This document shows, piece by piece, positions 30,101 to 38,782 of a DNA stretch of 64,000 nt. How positions within the stretch are numbered: the stretch's first letter is position 1; each line of letters starts with the position of its first letter. Below the pieces are notes generated by a model. That model was not told where the DNA came from and did no database searches. It saw only the letters and a list, made by a program, of their open reading frames with translations. The position numbers were made by a program, and so were the translations under genes. Origin of the DNA: Micromonospora sp. M71_S20 (GTDB lineage Bacteria; Actinomycetota; Actinomycetes; Mycobacteriales; Micromonosporaceae); the NCBI RefSeq assembly GCF_003664255.1, contig NZ_RCCV01000001.1, positions 310,001 through 374,000 of the forward strand, in the 5' to 3' direction.

Positions 30101-31571
30101 CCCGGGCGCAGCCGGTGCGGCAGGCACCGGCACGATCACGGGCCAGGCGAGCCGAGTGCTCATCACCGCCGACCATGTCTGGCAGCTCAACGACGCCGGC
30201 GCCGGCCCGGTCACCACCGCCCGCGACACCGCCGGCACCCTCCACGCCACCGGCAACGCCGGCGTCACCTGGAAGACCGGCGACGCGTTCGACCCCGACG
30301 CCGTCTTCAACGGCACCACGGGCACCCTCACCACCCCCACCCCGGCGGTGAACACCACCACCAGCTTCACCCTCTCCGCCTGGGTGAAGCCCTCCGCCCT
30401 CGGCGGAACCGTCCTGTCCCAGAACGGCACCAACACGGCCGGCTTCAGGCTCTACACCGACGCCAGTGACAAGTCGTGGCGCTTCGCCATGCCGCGTACC
30501 GACGTGGCTGCCCCGACCTGGGACACCGCGAGCGCTGGCGTGAACAGCGCCCGGGTGGGCGTCTGGACGCAGGTGACGGTCAACTTCCAGAAGCCGTCGA
30601 ACCTGCTGACGATCTACCTGAACGGGGCGAACCTCGGCCGGATCGGCCACAGCACCGTCTGGAACGCGAGCGGTGGGCTGCGCATCGGCAGCCACAAGAC
30701 CGCCGCATCCTCCTACGGCGGCTGGTTCGCCGGGGAACTAGCCTTCGTGCAGACCTGGAACGAGGCGTGGAGCGTCGCACCGGCGCCCACGGCTCGGCAT
30801 GCCAACATCGTGGCCACCAAGACGGACGGCTCCCTCTGGTACTACCAGCACACCGGGGCGCCCTCCCAGCCGTACGGCTACGGCAACCTGATCGGTAGCG
30901 GGTGGACCATGTTCGACCGGGTGATGACCGGGGATCTCAACAACGACACCTATCCGGACATCGTCGCCACCAAGCCCGACGGCACCCTCTGGTACTACGG
31001 CAACACCGCCAACCTGTACCCGGGCCAGCCGTACGGCTACGGGCGCAAGGTCGCTGCGGGGTGGGAGAACCTGCCCAAGACCACGGCCGGCGACGTCAAC
31101 GGCGACGGGTACGCCGACATGATCAGCATGCGGACCGACGGCAAGCTGATCTGGCACCACAACCGGTGGGCGACCAACTCCGACGCGCCGTTCTACGGCA
31201 CCGGCGTCGAGATCGGTGCCAACTGGACCGTGTTCAATCGGATCATGGCCGGGGACGTCAACGGCGACGGTTTTGCTGACATGATCGCCACCAAGTCCGA
31301 CGGCACCCTCTGGTACTACCAGAACGCCTACGCGACCAATCCGAGCTGGCCGTTCAGCGGCGGAGTCCAGATCGGCACCGGCTGGAACGGCTACACCCGG
31401 ATCGTGCCGGGCGACGTGAGCGGCGACGGGCACGTCGATCTCATCGCCACCAAGTCCGACGGCACCCTCTGGTATTTCGGCAACAACATCAACACCAGCA
31501 GCAACGGCAATCCGTACGGAAGCGGCCGGCTCATCGGCACCGGCTGGAACGCGTACAACCGGGTCTTCTAG
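27159..31571 (+). CDS. Secreted DNRLRE / LamG / FG-GAP-propeller protein
   Basis: 1470 residues. The signal peptide has a basic start and the hydrophobic core [17 protein letters not shown]. An N-terminal region shared with RHS-associated wall proteins ([19 protein letters not shown]) leads into a DNRLRE domain (about residues 300-500, [14 protein letters not shown] to TLTIEY). A region with FG-GAP-like [11 protein letters not shown] follows, then a LamG/jellyroll domain (about 990-1200, [20 protein letters not shown]). The end holds about five propeller blades with IVATKxDGxLWYY and GDVNGDGxAD calcium-type loops. GGGGGAG lies upstream of the ATG at 27159; an earlier in-frame ATG at 27030 lacks signal-peptide sense. 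Divergent from the RHS toxin, suggesting a shared surface function such as adhesion or display. No enzyme motif is seen. Confidence 0.85.
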   Translation: MPASRPTARTRAKKTVATGITASLLLAAAAAGPAASPAAATARPGAATKPAPASLGVDQAVAEARRTGKPVEATAAGTPTATLTARPNGVVALTQTAVPTRTRVDGQWKTLDPTLVRQPDGSITAAVTTNPIRLSPGGTGPLARMSSGTRALAVTAPMALPAPTLSGSTATYPEVLAGVDLTVTVTAEGGFSHVFVVKNRRAAANPMLAALDLTTKGENVTLAADAAGNITGRDRHGTTVLTAPAPTMWDSAANGAAGPSPRRATRSSPAAPGRAAETARIGVKIAPGKLTLTPDRGLLTDPKTVYPVFIDPTFNWASYGAGKGGWATISHQHPSSNYWKNTPDPNDRMQVGNSGVQRSNTLINFPVPHATLTGATINSALFKITNTLSWNCTARTVNVYAPATVLASGNATWNYWEGQSKGPLAASESFAYGYSGCAAKAVSFDVTGQIRADVTAKKGTRTLWMIAASEASDTHSWKEFLETSPTLTIEYNHKPNTPTGLNTSPKTTCAGGSTVGDSSVSLYAPVSDRNGGTLGVTFKLWKTSDASQTALASSDPNLLTYASGSTAVLVVPVATLRTAANGALTQFSWKAQATDFRTPSDWSATCTFQFDPTRPGAPNVPEVPDGSTTIGQPFTVDITKADGTNPSGYVYQLNAGPPVDASTTDGTATITITPSRFTNTLTVTSVSAGGNIGDSKSVTFNSAPASTARDADLTGDGAADLVTVGATHGLPPGLWLAPTDSEQSALTGINIGARGNGVTEDNSPADFNGAQAITGHFTGTGLQDVLIYYPATGNGGVLRANGDGSVIQAQQSGNQFSVSGDLLAEDGVLPRQLANAGDIRGAATGIPELIGISGNTTTGHHLTYYSNFYAPALYANPQPIDQTTPTGGTDWDNWTIATAQLTDSTAMFLWNRTTGALHLWTDLAFDGNNMLTFTPHKLSDTWNPGADLTLRAADIDGSGTPDLWTVGTGASTTAWFVSALAPGAAGAAGTGTITGQASRVLITADHVWQLNDAGAGPVTTARDTAGTLHATGNAGVTWKTGDAFDPDAVFNGTTGTLTTPTPAVNTTTSFTLSAWVKPSALGGTVLSQNGTNTAGFRLYTDASDKSWRFAMPRTDVAAPTWDTASAGVNSARVGVWTQVTVNFQKPSNLLTIYLNGANLGRIGHSTVWNASGGLRIGSHKTAASSYGGWFAGELAFVQTWNEAWSVAPAPTARHANIVATKTDGSLWYYQHTGAPSQPYGYGNLIGSGWTMFDRVMTGDLNNDTYPDIVATKPDGTLWYYGNTANLYPGQPYGYGRKVAAGWENLPKTTAGDVNGDGYADMISMRTDGKLIWHHNRWATNSDAPFYGTGVEIGANWTVFNRIMAGDVNGDGFADMIATKSDGTLWYYQNAYATNPSWPFSGGVQIGTGWNGYTRIVPGDVSGDGHVDLIATKSDGTLWYFGNNINTSSNGNPYGSGRLIGTGWNAYNRVF
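30796..31568 (+). repeat. In-gene tandem repeat encoding beta-propeller blades
   Basis: Five units of roughly 150-160 bp with near-identical cores. GCCACCAAGxCxGACGGC + TCCCTCTGGTACTAC-type segments occur near 30810, 30965, 31285 and 31440, and a diverged unit lies near 31110. Each encodes an aromatic DGxLWYY strand, a GTGW strand and a GDxNGDG loop. High DNA-level identity implies recent duplication or gene conversion of blades. Confidence 0.8.
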
Positions 31572-31582
31572 GGGATCTGCCC

Positions 31583-31622
31583 GACGGGGCCGGTGGTGGC
31601 GCGAGCCGCCGCCGGCCCCGTC
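31583..31622. terminator. Bidirectional hairpin terminator
   Basis: An 18-bp stem (GACGGGGCCGGTGGTGGC against its complement with two G-T wobbles) around a GCGA loop. It lies between the convergent DNRLRE/LamG gene and the App1-like gene. No long T-tract, as is usual in actinobacteria. Confidence 0.75.
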
Positions 31623-31634
31623 GGCGTCAGGGGA

Positions 31635-32675
31635 TCAGACCAGGCCGGCGTCGCGCAGCAGCTTCCACAGGCCGGCGCCGTCGGGCGCGGAGAGCCACTT
31701 CTGCCCCACCGGCCCCGCCGACGACTCGCCGCCGGGGGTGGGCAGGCTACCCGCCAACACCGCCTGCGTGGGCGAGAGCCGGCGGATCGCCACCCCGGCC
31801 ACGTTCTCCGGGTGGGCGGCGGCGAACTCGCGGTAGATCTCCGGGTCGTGCTGCCCGTCGTCGCCGACCAGCAGCCACTTCACCTCGGGGAACTCCTTGG
31901 CCAGCCGGGCCAGGGTGACCCGCTTGTGCTCCCGCCCGCTGCGGAACCAGCGGTCGGCGGTCGGCCCCCAGTCGGTCAGCAGCAGCGGCCCGGCCGGGTA
32001 GAGGTGCCGGGACAGGAACCGGGTCAGCGTCGGCGCCACGTTCCAGGCGCCCGTGGAGAGGTAGAAGACCGGCGCGCCCGGGTGCGCGGTGACGAGGCGC
32101 TCGTAGAGCACCGCCATGCCGGGAACGGCGTTGCGGGCGTGCTCGTCGAGGACGAACGTGTTCCAGGCGGCGAGCAGCGGCCGGGGCAGCGCGGTGACCA
32201 TGACCGTGTCGTCGATGTCGGAGAGGATGCCGAAGCGCACCTCCGGGTCGAGAATGCGTACCGGCGCCTCGACCGGCTCGGCGTCCGGCAGGCTGATCCG
32301 CACCGAGCCCCAGCCCGGCGGCAGGTCCGCCTCGACCACGGCGTCGACGAACCCGCTGCGGTCGGCCCGCGCCTCGTGCCGTTCCCCGCCGGCCTCGATG
32401 CTCACCGTGACGTGCTTGGCCGGCAGCGTGGTGAAGCTGCGCCACCCGCGCACCTTCTCCAGCCGGCCGCGCTGGCGGGTGTCCGGCCGGCCCAGCAGCA
32501 CCCGGCACATCACCCGCACCCAGCCGGGCGCGCCGTAGCCGGTGTACGCGATGACGTTCGTCCGCCAGCCGGTGCGCCGCAGCCGGCGCTCGACCAGCGA
32601 GTGCACGGCATCCTCGATCCGCGCGGCCCGGTGCAGGTTAGGTACGGCCAACTGGCCGGCGGGAGTGGGTGGCAC
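31635..32675 (-). CDS. App1-family (DUF2183) phosphatase
   Basis: 346 residues. The signature FGILSDIDDTVMVT is the HAD-type DxDxT phosphatase motif of the App1/DUF2183 family (phosphatidate phosphatase in yeast). PVFYLSTGAWNVAPTLTRFL and LLTDWGPT, then KWLLVGDDGQHDPEIY, are the other conserved blocks. The N-terminal 170 residues form a separate beta-rich domain (TGYGAPGWVRVMCRVLLGRP). Probably dephosphorylates a lipid phosphate; the bacterial substrate is not established. The GTG at 32675 (VPPTPAG) is preceded by GCAGGG. The frame continues upstream, antisense to the next gene, and is not coding there. Confidence 0.88.
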   Translation of the reverse strand: MPPTPAGQLAVPNLHRAARIEDAVHSLVERRLRRTGWRTNVIAYTGYGAPGWVRVMCRVLLGRPDTRQRGRLEKVRGWRSFTTLPAKHVTVSIEAGGERHEARADRSGFVDAVVEADLPPGWGSVRISLPDAEPVEAPVRILDPEVRFGILSDIDDTVMVTALPRPLLAAWNTFVLDEHARNAVPGMAVLYERLVTAHPGAPVFYLSTGAWNVAPTLTRFLSRHLYPAGPLLLTDWGPTADRWFRSGREHKRVTLARLAKEFPEVKWLLVGDDGQHDPEIYREFAAAHPENVAGVAIRRLSPTQAVLAGSLPTPGGESSAGPVGQKWLSAPDGAGLWKLLRDAGLV

Positions 32676-32849
32676 GTCAGCAACCCTGCCACAACCCGGC
32701 CACCTCGGCCACGCGAGGCGATCTTCCCCGCCACCGGTCGCGGGGTCGATGAGGCCGGCGGGCACCGACCGGCCGGCTGCGCCGATCCGCCCCGGCCGGC
32801 CCCGACGGCGTGAAACACTCCGGTCGGGACGACGACGGGGGCGTTGGTC

Positions 32850-34469
32850 GTGTCGCAACCAGTGCGCAAGCGTGGGCGGTGGCGCCCGCAGCTCGACCGG
32901 CCGGCGCTCGTCGCGCTGCTGCTCGGGCTCGCCGGGGTCGGCTACCGGCTGATCCTGACCCTGCACACGGTGCCCGTCTCCAACAGCGACGAGGCGACGT
33001 TCGGGCTGGCCGCGCTGCACATCGCGCAGGGTCGCGAGCTGCCCGTCTTCCTCTACGGGCAGCGCTACATGGGGATGCTGGAGTCGTACCTGGCCGCGCC
33101 GCTGATCGCGGTGGCCGGGCCGGGCTGGCCGCTGCTGCGTCTGCCGCTGCTGCTGCTCTACGCCCTCTTCCTCTGGCTGATCCACCGGCTGACCCGGCGG
33201 ATCTGCTCCCCCTGGTTCGCCACGGGGGTCGTCGGCCTGCTGGCGCTCGGCGGGGAACGGGTCGTCCGGGACCAGCTGACCGTCGTCGGCGGCCGCCCGG
33301 AGGTCAAGGTCGCGGTGCTGCTGATGCTGCTGATCGCGGTGGGACTCGCGCGGGGAACGGTGCGGCACCGCCGGTCGGCCGTCGGGCTCTTCGGCCTGCT
33401 CGCCGGGGTGGCCGCCTGGTCGGACTGGCTGATCCTGCCCTACCTGGCGGTGGCCGCGCTGGCACTGCTCTGGGCGGCCCGCCGGGAGTTGCTCGGCGCG
33501 GCCGGCGTGCTGCTGCTGGCCGGGTTCGCCGTCGGGATCGCGCCGATGATCCGGGACAACCTCCTCGCCCCGCCCGGCGAGGACTCGCTGTCGGTGTTCC
33601 GCGAGATCAGCACCAAGGCCGGCCCGTCGCCGCCGTGGTTGCGGCGGCTGGACGGCGGGCTGCTGGAGGGGGTGCCGCTCGCCGCCGGCCTCTGCCCGGT
33701 GGACGGCTGCGCCCGCTGGCAGGGCTGGTTCGGGCTGCTCTACCCCGTGCTGCTGGCGGTCGCCGCCGCGCTCGCCGTCCTCGCGTACCGCCGGGCCGCG
33801 GGCGCCCCGCGCGGCGAGCGGGTCGGCCCGGTGGTGCACCTCGCGCTGGTCGTCGGCGCGGCGCTGACCCTGCTGTCGTACGTGCGCAGCCCGCTCGCCG
33901 CCACCAGCCCGCTGGACAACGCCCGCTACCTGTCGGTGCTCCAGCTCTCCCTGCCGGCGGTGCTCTGGCCGCTCTGGGTGGCAGCGGTCGCCTGCTGGCG
34001 GGGCACGGTCGGCGCGCTCGGCCGGCTGGCCGGTGCGCTGGCCACCGCCGTGCTCGCCGCGCTGGCCGCGACCACGCTGGTGGTCACCGTGCTGTTCGCG
34101 GCCACCGGCACCGAGGAGTCCCGGACCGAGGAGCGGCAGGCCCGCGAGCTGGCCGACACGCTCCGCGCGGGCGGGCCCCGCGAGGTGTACGGGGACTACT
34201 GGACCTGCAACCGGCTGATCTTCAACACGGCCGAGGCGGTGACGTGCGCGGTGCTCGACGGCGACCTCGCCCCCGGGCAGAACCGCTACCCCGCGTACTG
34301 GCGGCAGGTGGGGCGTGCCGACCGGCCCGGGTACGTGCTGGAGGCCGGCTCGGCGGCGGAGCGGCGGCTGCGCGCGCTGCTGGGCGACCGGGCCGACGCC
34401 GCGCTGGTCGCCGAGGTGGGCGGGTATCGCGTGTACCACCCGGAGACGCCGGTGCGGCCGTGGCGGTAG
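32850..34469 (+). CDS. Multi-pass membrane glycosyltransferase (ArnT/PMT-like, GT-C fold)
   Basis: About 539 residues with 10-12 hydrophobic helices. Early in the first outer loop SNSDEATFGLAALHIAQGRELPVFLYGQRYMG carries the acidic residues (DE) and layout of GT-C transferases using polyprenyl-phosphate sugars. The C-terminal third is a soluble domain after the last helices (ESRTEERQARELADTLRAGGPREVYGDYW). Acceptor and sugar are unknown. I chose GTG at 32850 because GGGGG lies 8 bases upstream; a TTG at 32844 is too close to it. Followed 61 bp later by yaaA on the same strand. Confidence 0.75.
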   Translation: MSQPVRKRGRWRPQLDRPALVALLLGLAGVGYRLILTLHTVPVSNSDEATFGLAALHIAQGRELPVFLYGQRYMGMLESYLAAPLIAVAGPGWPLLRLPLLLLYALFLWLIHRLTRRICSPWFATGVVGLLALGGERVVRDQLTVVGGRPEVKVAVLLMLLIAVGLARGTVRHRRSAVGLFGLLAGVAAWSDWLILPYLAVAALALLWAARRELLGAAGVLLLAGFAVGIAPMIRDNLLAPPGEDSLSVFREISTKAGPSPPWLRRLDGGLLEGVPLAAGLCPVDGCARWQGWFGLLYPVLLAVAAALAVLAYRRAAGAPRGERVGPVVHLALVVGAALTLLSYVRSPLAATSPLDNARYLSVLQLSLPAVLWPLWVAAVACWRGTVGALGRLAGALATAVLAALAATTLVVTVLFAATGTEESRTEERQARELADTLRAGGPREVYGDYWTCNRLIFNTAEAVTCAVLDGDLAPGQNRYPAYWRQVGRADRPGYVLEAGSAAERRLRALLGDRADAALVAEVGGYRVYHPETPVRPWR

Positions 34470-34530
34470 GGCCGGCCCGTACGCTGACCGGACCGGCGCG
34501 CGGACGCCGCGCCGAGCCGAGGAGTCACCG

Positions 34531-35328
34531 ATGCTCATCCTGCTGCCGCCCTCCGAGGGGAAGGCCGACGCCGGCACCGGCCGGCGGCTGGACCTCGCCC
34601 GGCTCTCCCTGCCGGAGCTGACCGACGCCCGGGAGGAGGTGCTGACGGCGCTGGTCGCGCTCAGCGCCGACGGCGACGAGGAGGCGGCCCTGGCGGCGCT
34701 GGGGATCAGCGAGGGCCAGCGCGGCGAGCTGCGCCGCAACGCCCGGCTGCGGGTGGCCGCCACCGCGCCCGCCGGCCGCGTCTACACGGGGGTGCTCTAC
34801 GAGGCGCTCGACCTCGCCTCGCTGCCGGCGACCGCGCAGCGGGCCGCCCGCCGGTCGGTGCTGGTCAGCTCTGGGCTCTGGGGCGCGGTACGCCTCACCG
34901 ACCGGGTCCCGCCCTACCGGTGCCCGATCGGGGCGAGGCTGCCGGGCCTCGGCGCGCTGTCGGCGTACTGGCGGCGGGCGCTCGCGCCGGCGATGGCCGC
35001 GGCGGCCGGCGACGGGCCGGTGCTCGACCTGCGCTCCGGCGCGTACGCGGCCACCTGGGCACCGCGGGGCGAGGTGGCCGACCGCACGGTGACCGTCCGG
35101 GTGCTGCACGAGCGGGAGGTCGACGGCGTGCCCGTCCGGTCGGTGGTGAGCCACTTCAACAAGGCGACCAAGGGCCGGCTGGTCCGCGACCTGCTGACCG
35201 CGGGCGCCCGGCCGCGCACCGTCGACGGGCTGCTGACCGCACTGCGCGACCTGAAGTATCCGGTGCTGGAGCAGCCCACCCCGGCCGGCCGGCCACGCCA
35301 GGTCGACGTGGTCGTCACGGAGCTGTAG
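34531..35328 (+). CDS. yaaA: YaaA-family (UPF0246) peroxide-stress protein
   Basis: 265 residues. The N-terminal MLILLPPSEGK is the YaaA signature, and the mid-protein RVYTGVLYEALD, LVSSGLWGAVRLTDRVPPYRC, then VSHFNKATKGR (DNA-binding/iron-linked block) complete the family pattern. In E. coli YaaA lowers free iron and limits oxidative DNA damage under peroxide. GAGGAG lies 6 bp before the ATG. It stands alone between the GT-C gene and a hypothetical gene; regulation is not evident from sequence. Confidence 0.9.
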   Translation: MLILLPPSEGKADAGTGRRLDLARLSLPELTDAREEVLTALVALSADGDEEAALAALGISEGQRGELRRNARLRVAATAPAGRVYTGVLYEALDLASLPATAQRAARRSVLVSSGLWGAVRLTDRVPPYRCPIGARLPGLGALSAYWRRALAPAMAAAAGDGPVLDLRSGAYAATWAPRGEVADRTVTVRVLHEREVDGVPVRSVVSHFNKATKGRLVRDLLTAGARPRTVDGLLTALRDLKYPVLEQPTPAGRPRQVDVVVTEL

Positions 35329-35430
35329 GACAGCCGCAAGATTTCCTCAAGGCTGGGACCGATCGGTTTCCCCGGCGGCGTCGACGGGCCACGGTAGAGG
35401 GACCCCCGACGCCGACAAGGAGTGCCTGAG

Positions 35431-36111
35431 TTGGCTCCCGAACAGATCCTGCTCGACCGGCCGCGCCTGCCCTCGACCCCGCCGCCGTTGGACTGGTCCA
35501 CCCTGGCCGACGCGTTCGAGGCCGCCTGCCTGCTGCGCTGCACGCCCCCGCCGGCCGTCGCCGGCACCCGCCGGCCGGCGCCCGAGCACCGCCCCCCGTC
35601 GGTGGAGTTCAACCGGGAGGAGGCGGCGCACCGCATGCGTCAGCTCCTCCACCGGCTGGACGTCCCCATCGAGCACGAGGTGACCGTCGGCGGGCTGCGC
35701 CGCCGCTACCAGCTGCACCGGCTCTCCGTGCCGCACCAGCACCGGCCGGCGTACGCGAGGACGCTGGAGGCCGGCTGGCGGCAGGGCCGGCGCGAGCTGC
35801 TGGGCGGGCCGGTCCCGGGCGCGTCGACCGTACGGCGGGCGTGGCGGCCCCGGCTGGCCGCGGCCGCCTGGCGGGCCGCCCTGCTCGCCGGTGGGCGGCA
35901 CGTCCGCCGGCACATCCTCGGCGTCCGGATCACCGACCGGGAGCTGGCCGCAATCCTGGTGCGCGGGGCCGCCCTGCTGGACGTTCCGGCGCTGCTGCGC
36001 CCCGGCACCGGCTGTTACCTCGTCTGCGTCGCCGACGGCCCGGACCGCCAGCGGATCCTGCACAGCACCGCGCTCGGTTCCGCCCACGTGCCCGACCGGT
36101 CGGCCGGATGA
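35431..36111 (+). CDS. Hypothetical basic protein
   Basis: 226 residues, Arg/His/Pro-rich, no family recognised. It has an acidic start (APEQILLDRPRLP), a stretch FNREEAAHRMRQLLHRLDVPIEHEVTVGGLRRRYQLHRL, an Ala/Arg helix region without a convincing transmembrane span, and a C-terminal LLRPGTGCYLVCVADGPDRQR. I used the TTG at 35431 because AGGAG ends 8 bases upstream; a GTG at 35422 overlaps that ribosome site and is less likely. Codon use (G/C at third positions) is fully consistent with a real gene. Followed by about 200 bp with no gene. Confidence 0.65.
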   Translation: MAPEQILLDRPRLPSTPPPLDWSTLADAFEAACLLRCTPPPAVAGTRRPAPEHRPPSVEFNREEAAHRMRQLLHRLDVPIEHEVTVGGLRRRYQLHRLSVPHQHRPAYARTLEAGWRQGRRELLGGPVPGASTVRRAWRPRLAAAAWRAALLAGGRHVRRHILGVRITDRELAAILVRGAALLDVPALLRPGTGCYLVCVADGPDRQRILHSTALGSAHVPDRSAG

Positions 36112-36312
36112 ACGCGATCGGCGTCGTCCGCGGGGCGCCGGAGGCCGCCCCGCCTCCTCCACCGTGCCGATCAGCCCGACCGGCGGCGGCGTTCCGGCCT
36201 CGGTCGCGTACCGCAGCGAGCTGACCATCGTCGTCGACGCGGCCCCGGGGTCCTAGCCCGGCCGGTGGGCGGCGGGTTGCGGCGGCGGCCCGCACGGCGC
36301 AGAGTGCAGCGC

Positions 36313-37278
36313 GTGAGTCGCACCCGGTTCCGCCGTGTCCGCCCGCGTCCCGTCCGCCCGCCGGCGCTGCTGGCGCTGCTGCTGGTGGTGACGTTGCCCG
36401 GCGTGGCCGGTTGCCAGGACGCGCCCGAGCCACCGGTCCGGATCCGGATCGCGACCGGCAGCCCGACGGCGGTCTACCACGCCTTCGGGCAGTCCCTGGC
36501 CGCCGTGCTCAACCGGGAGCTGCCGGACGTCCGGGCCAGCGTGGTGGTGACCGCCGCCTCGGCGGAGAACGTCCGGCTGGTCGGCGCCGGCGAGGCCGAG
36601 CTGGGTTTCACCCAGGCCGACGTGCTGCCGGCGGCGCCGGCGGCGCACCCGTCCGTGGTCGCGGTCGCCCGGGTCTACGACGACCTGCTGCACCTGGTCA
36701 CCACCGCCGGCGGTCCCGTCCGCACGCTCGCCGACCTGCGCGGGCGGCGGGTGTCCGTGGGCGCGCCCGGGTCCGGCACCGAGATCACCGCCGTCCGGCT
36801 GCTGGAGGTGGCGCGCCTGGGCGGCGACCGGGTACGCCAGGAGCGGCTCGGCCTCGACGATTCGGTCGCGGCGCTGCGGGCCGGCACGATCGACGCGTTC
36901 TTCTTCTCCGGCGGGCTGCCGGTCCGGGCGCTGGAGCAGCTCACGGACGACAGCGCGACGCGGATCGTCGACCTCGGCGAGTGGACCGGGCCGCTGCGCG
37001 AGAGCAACCCGGAGGTCTACGTCTCCCGGGACATCCCCCGCTCGGTGTACGGCACCGACCCGGTGACCACGGTGGCCAACCCGAACTTCCTCATCGTCCG
37101 GGCCGACCTGCCCGCGCCGCTGATCCGGGAGGTGACCCGGCTGCTGATGGAACGCCGCCAGGAACTGGCCGCCGCGCATCCGGCCGCCGGCCGGATGAGC
37201 CCCCGCTCGGCCATCGCCACCGCCCCGCTGCCGCTGCACCCCGGCGCCGCCGACTGGTACCGCGCCGCCAAACCCTGA
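36313..37278 (+). CDS. TAXI-family solute-binding lipoprotein
   Basis: 321 residues. A basic N-terminus and hydrophobic stretch end in a lipobox (LPGVAGC), so the mature protein is tethered outside the membrane. The family start IRIATGSPTAVYHAFGQSLAAVLNREL, the ENVRLVGAGEAELGFTQAD block and the GAPGSGTEITAVRLLE motif identify the TAXI group of TRAP-type binding proteins. No TRAP membrane subunit lies nearby; the neighbour, convergent with a 10-bp gap, is a sensor kinase plus response regulator. It may therefore present its ligand to the kinase and not to a transporter. GTG start at 36313 without a strong ribosome site. Confidence 0.88.
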   Translation: MSRTRFRRVRPRPVRPPALLALLLVVTLPGVAGCQDAPEPPVRIRIATGSPTAVYHAFGQSLAAVLNRELPDVRASVVVTAASAENVRLVGAGEAELGFTQADVLPAAPAAHPSVVAVARVYDDLLHLVTTAGGPVRTLADLRGRRVSVGAPGSGTEITAVRLLEVARLGGDRVRQERLGLDDSVAALRAGTIDAFFFSGGLPVRALEQLTDDSATRIVDLGEWTGPLRESNPEVYVSRDIPRSVYGTDPVTTVANPNFLIVRADLPAPLIREVTRLLMERRQELAAAHPAAGRMSPRSAIATAPLPLHPGAADWYRAAKP

Positions 37279-37288
37279 CCCGCCGCCG

Positions 37289-38773
37289 CTACACCCCGAC
37301 GCCGCTGTCGAGCTGTCCCGTGGCGCGGGGCGCCGCGGGAGCGTCGTCGCGGCCCGGCGCGGCGGGAGCGGCGTCGCTGGGAGCAGGGTCGCCGGGAGCG
37401 GCGTCGCCCGGAGCGGGGAACCAGAGGCCCGCGACCAGGCCGCGCGGCTCGCCCCCGCGCATGGTGAGCCGCCCGTCCGAGGCGTCGACCAGCACGGCGA
37501 CGATGGTGAGGCCCAGCCCGGCCCCGTCGATGTTCTGCACCTCCGGGGCACGCCAGAACCGCTCGGTCGCCTGCCCGAGCTGGCTCGCCGTCATGCCCGG
37601 GCCGGTGTCCCGGACCTCCAGCGCGGTGCCGTCGTCGTGGCGCCGGACGGTCACCGTCACCTCCCCACCGGCGTCGCTGAACTTGACCGCGTTGTCGATC
37701 AGCGCGTCCAGGGCCTGGTCGATGGCGGTCGGCACGGTCCGCGCGTACGCCGGGGCGTCCTCGGCCACCAGCCGGAGGGTGATGCGGCGGTGCCGGGCGA
37801 GCGGCTCCCAGGCGGCCACCCGGGACGCGGCGACGGCCGCCGCGTCGACGGTGACCCGCTGGTTCTCCCGCCGCTCGGCGCGGGCCAGGGTCAGCAGCGC
37901 GTCCAGCACGAGGGCCAGCCGGTCGGTCTCCTCCAGGGCGAGCTGGTGCTCGGCCCGCCCGTCCGCGTCGGTCAGGCTCGGGCCCAGCTCCTCCACCCGC
38001 AGCCGCAACGCGGTCAGCGGGTTGCGCAGCTGGTGGCTGGCGTGCGCGACGAACGCCCGCTGCCGGTCCATCACGTCGGAGACGACGTCGGCCATGTGGT
38101 TGAAGCTGGTCGCCAGGCGACGCAGCTCCGGCGGGCCGAGCCGGTGCTGCACCCGTGCGCCGCGGTCCCCCTCGGCAATCTCGTGGGTGACCGCGTCCAG
38201 CTCGGTGACCGGGCGCAACACCCAGCCGGCCAGCCCGAACGCGGTCAGCACGCAGGCCAGCACCGCGAGCAGGCCGGTTCCGGCCAGCGCCAGCCACCAG
38301 ACGGTGACGGCCCGCCGGACCGGGTCGGCCGGGGTGGTGATGACCACCGCCCCGAGCACCTCACCGCCGTCGTTGATCGGCACCGCCACCACGATCGGCC
38401 CGTCGACCCAGGGCCAGACCGACTCCGGCCCGCTGGCCTGCTGCCCGGAGAGCGCGGTGTCCAGCGCCTCGTGTGAGCCGGGAGCCGGCTGCCAGCTCTC
38501 CGAGGCCGCCACCGTACGGCGGTCCCGGTCGACCACCGCCGCGCCGATGCCGTAGAGGTCGTCGTAGCTGCGCAGCTCGTTGTCGAGCGGGCCGGGCGTC
38601 CCGCCCCGCAGCGCCGGGCCGGCAAGCGAGGCGAACCGGGTGGCGTCGGCGAGCCGGTCCGCGCGTACCCGGTCGGTCTCCCGGGTCGCCAGGGTGACCG
38701 CCAGCGGGGTCTCCAGCGCGATCAGCACCAGCACCATCAACAGCAGGTAGCTGATCACCAGCCGACGTCGCAC
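37289..38773 (-). CDS. Membrane sensor histidine kinase
   Basis: 494 residues. TM1 about 7-28, an extracytoplasmic sensor of about 125 residues, TM2 about 158-186, then HAMP. The H-box FVAHASHQLRNPLTALRL carries the phospho-acceptor His about 247. The ATPase domain has N, G1 (DTGPGM) and G2 (GAGLGLTIV) boxes. The C-terminal tail is an Ala/Pro/Asp-rich low-complexity stretch (GDAAPGDPAPSDAAPAA). Autophosphorylates and passes phosphate to the regulator encoded 9 bp upstream in the same operon. Its 3' end nearly touches the convergent TAXI lipoprotein gene, a likely source of its signal. Confidence 0.93.
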   Translation of the reverse strand: MRRRLVISYLLLMVLVLIALETPLAVTLATRETDRVRADRLADATRFASLAGPALRGGTPGPLDNELRSYDDLYGIGAAVVDRDRRTVAASESWQPAPGSHEALDTALSGQQASGPESVWPWVDGPIVVAVPINDGGEVLGAVVITTPADPVRRAVTVWWLALAGTGLLAVLACVLTAFGLAGWVLRPVTELDAVTHEIAEGDRGARVQHRLGPPELRRLATSFNHMADVVSDVMDRQRAFVAHASHQLRNPLTALRLRVEELGPSLTDADGRAEHQLALEETDRLALVLDALLTLARAERRENQRVTVDAAAVAASRVAAWEPLARHRRITLRLVAEDAPAYARTVPTAIDQALDALIDNAVKFSDAGGEVTVTVRRHDDGTALEVRDTGPGMTASQLGQATERFWRAPEVQNIDGAGLGLTIVAVLVDASDGRLTMRGGEPRGLVAGLWFPAPGDAAPGDPAPSDAAPAAPGRDDAPAAPRATGQLDSGVGV

Positions 38774-38782
38774 GGCGTCTCC

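Noticed and set aside
32676..34763. Extension of the App1-like frame upstream
   Set aside because: It runs antisense through the GT-C and yaaA genes. The GTG at 32675 has a ribosome site and starts the homologous protein.
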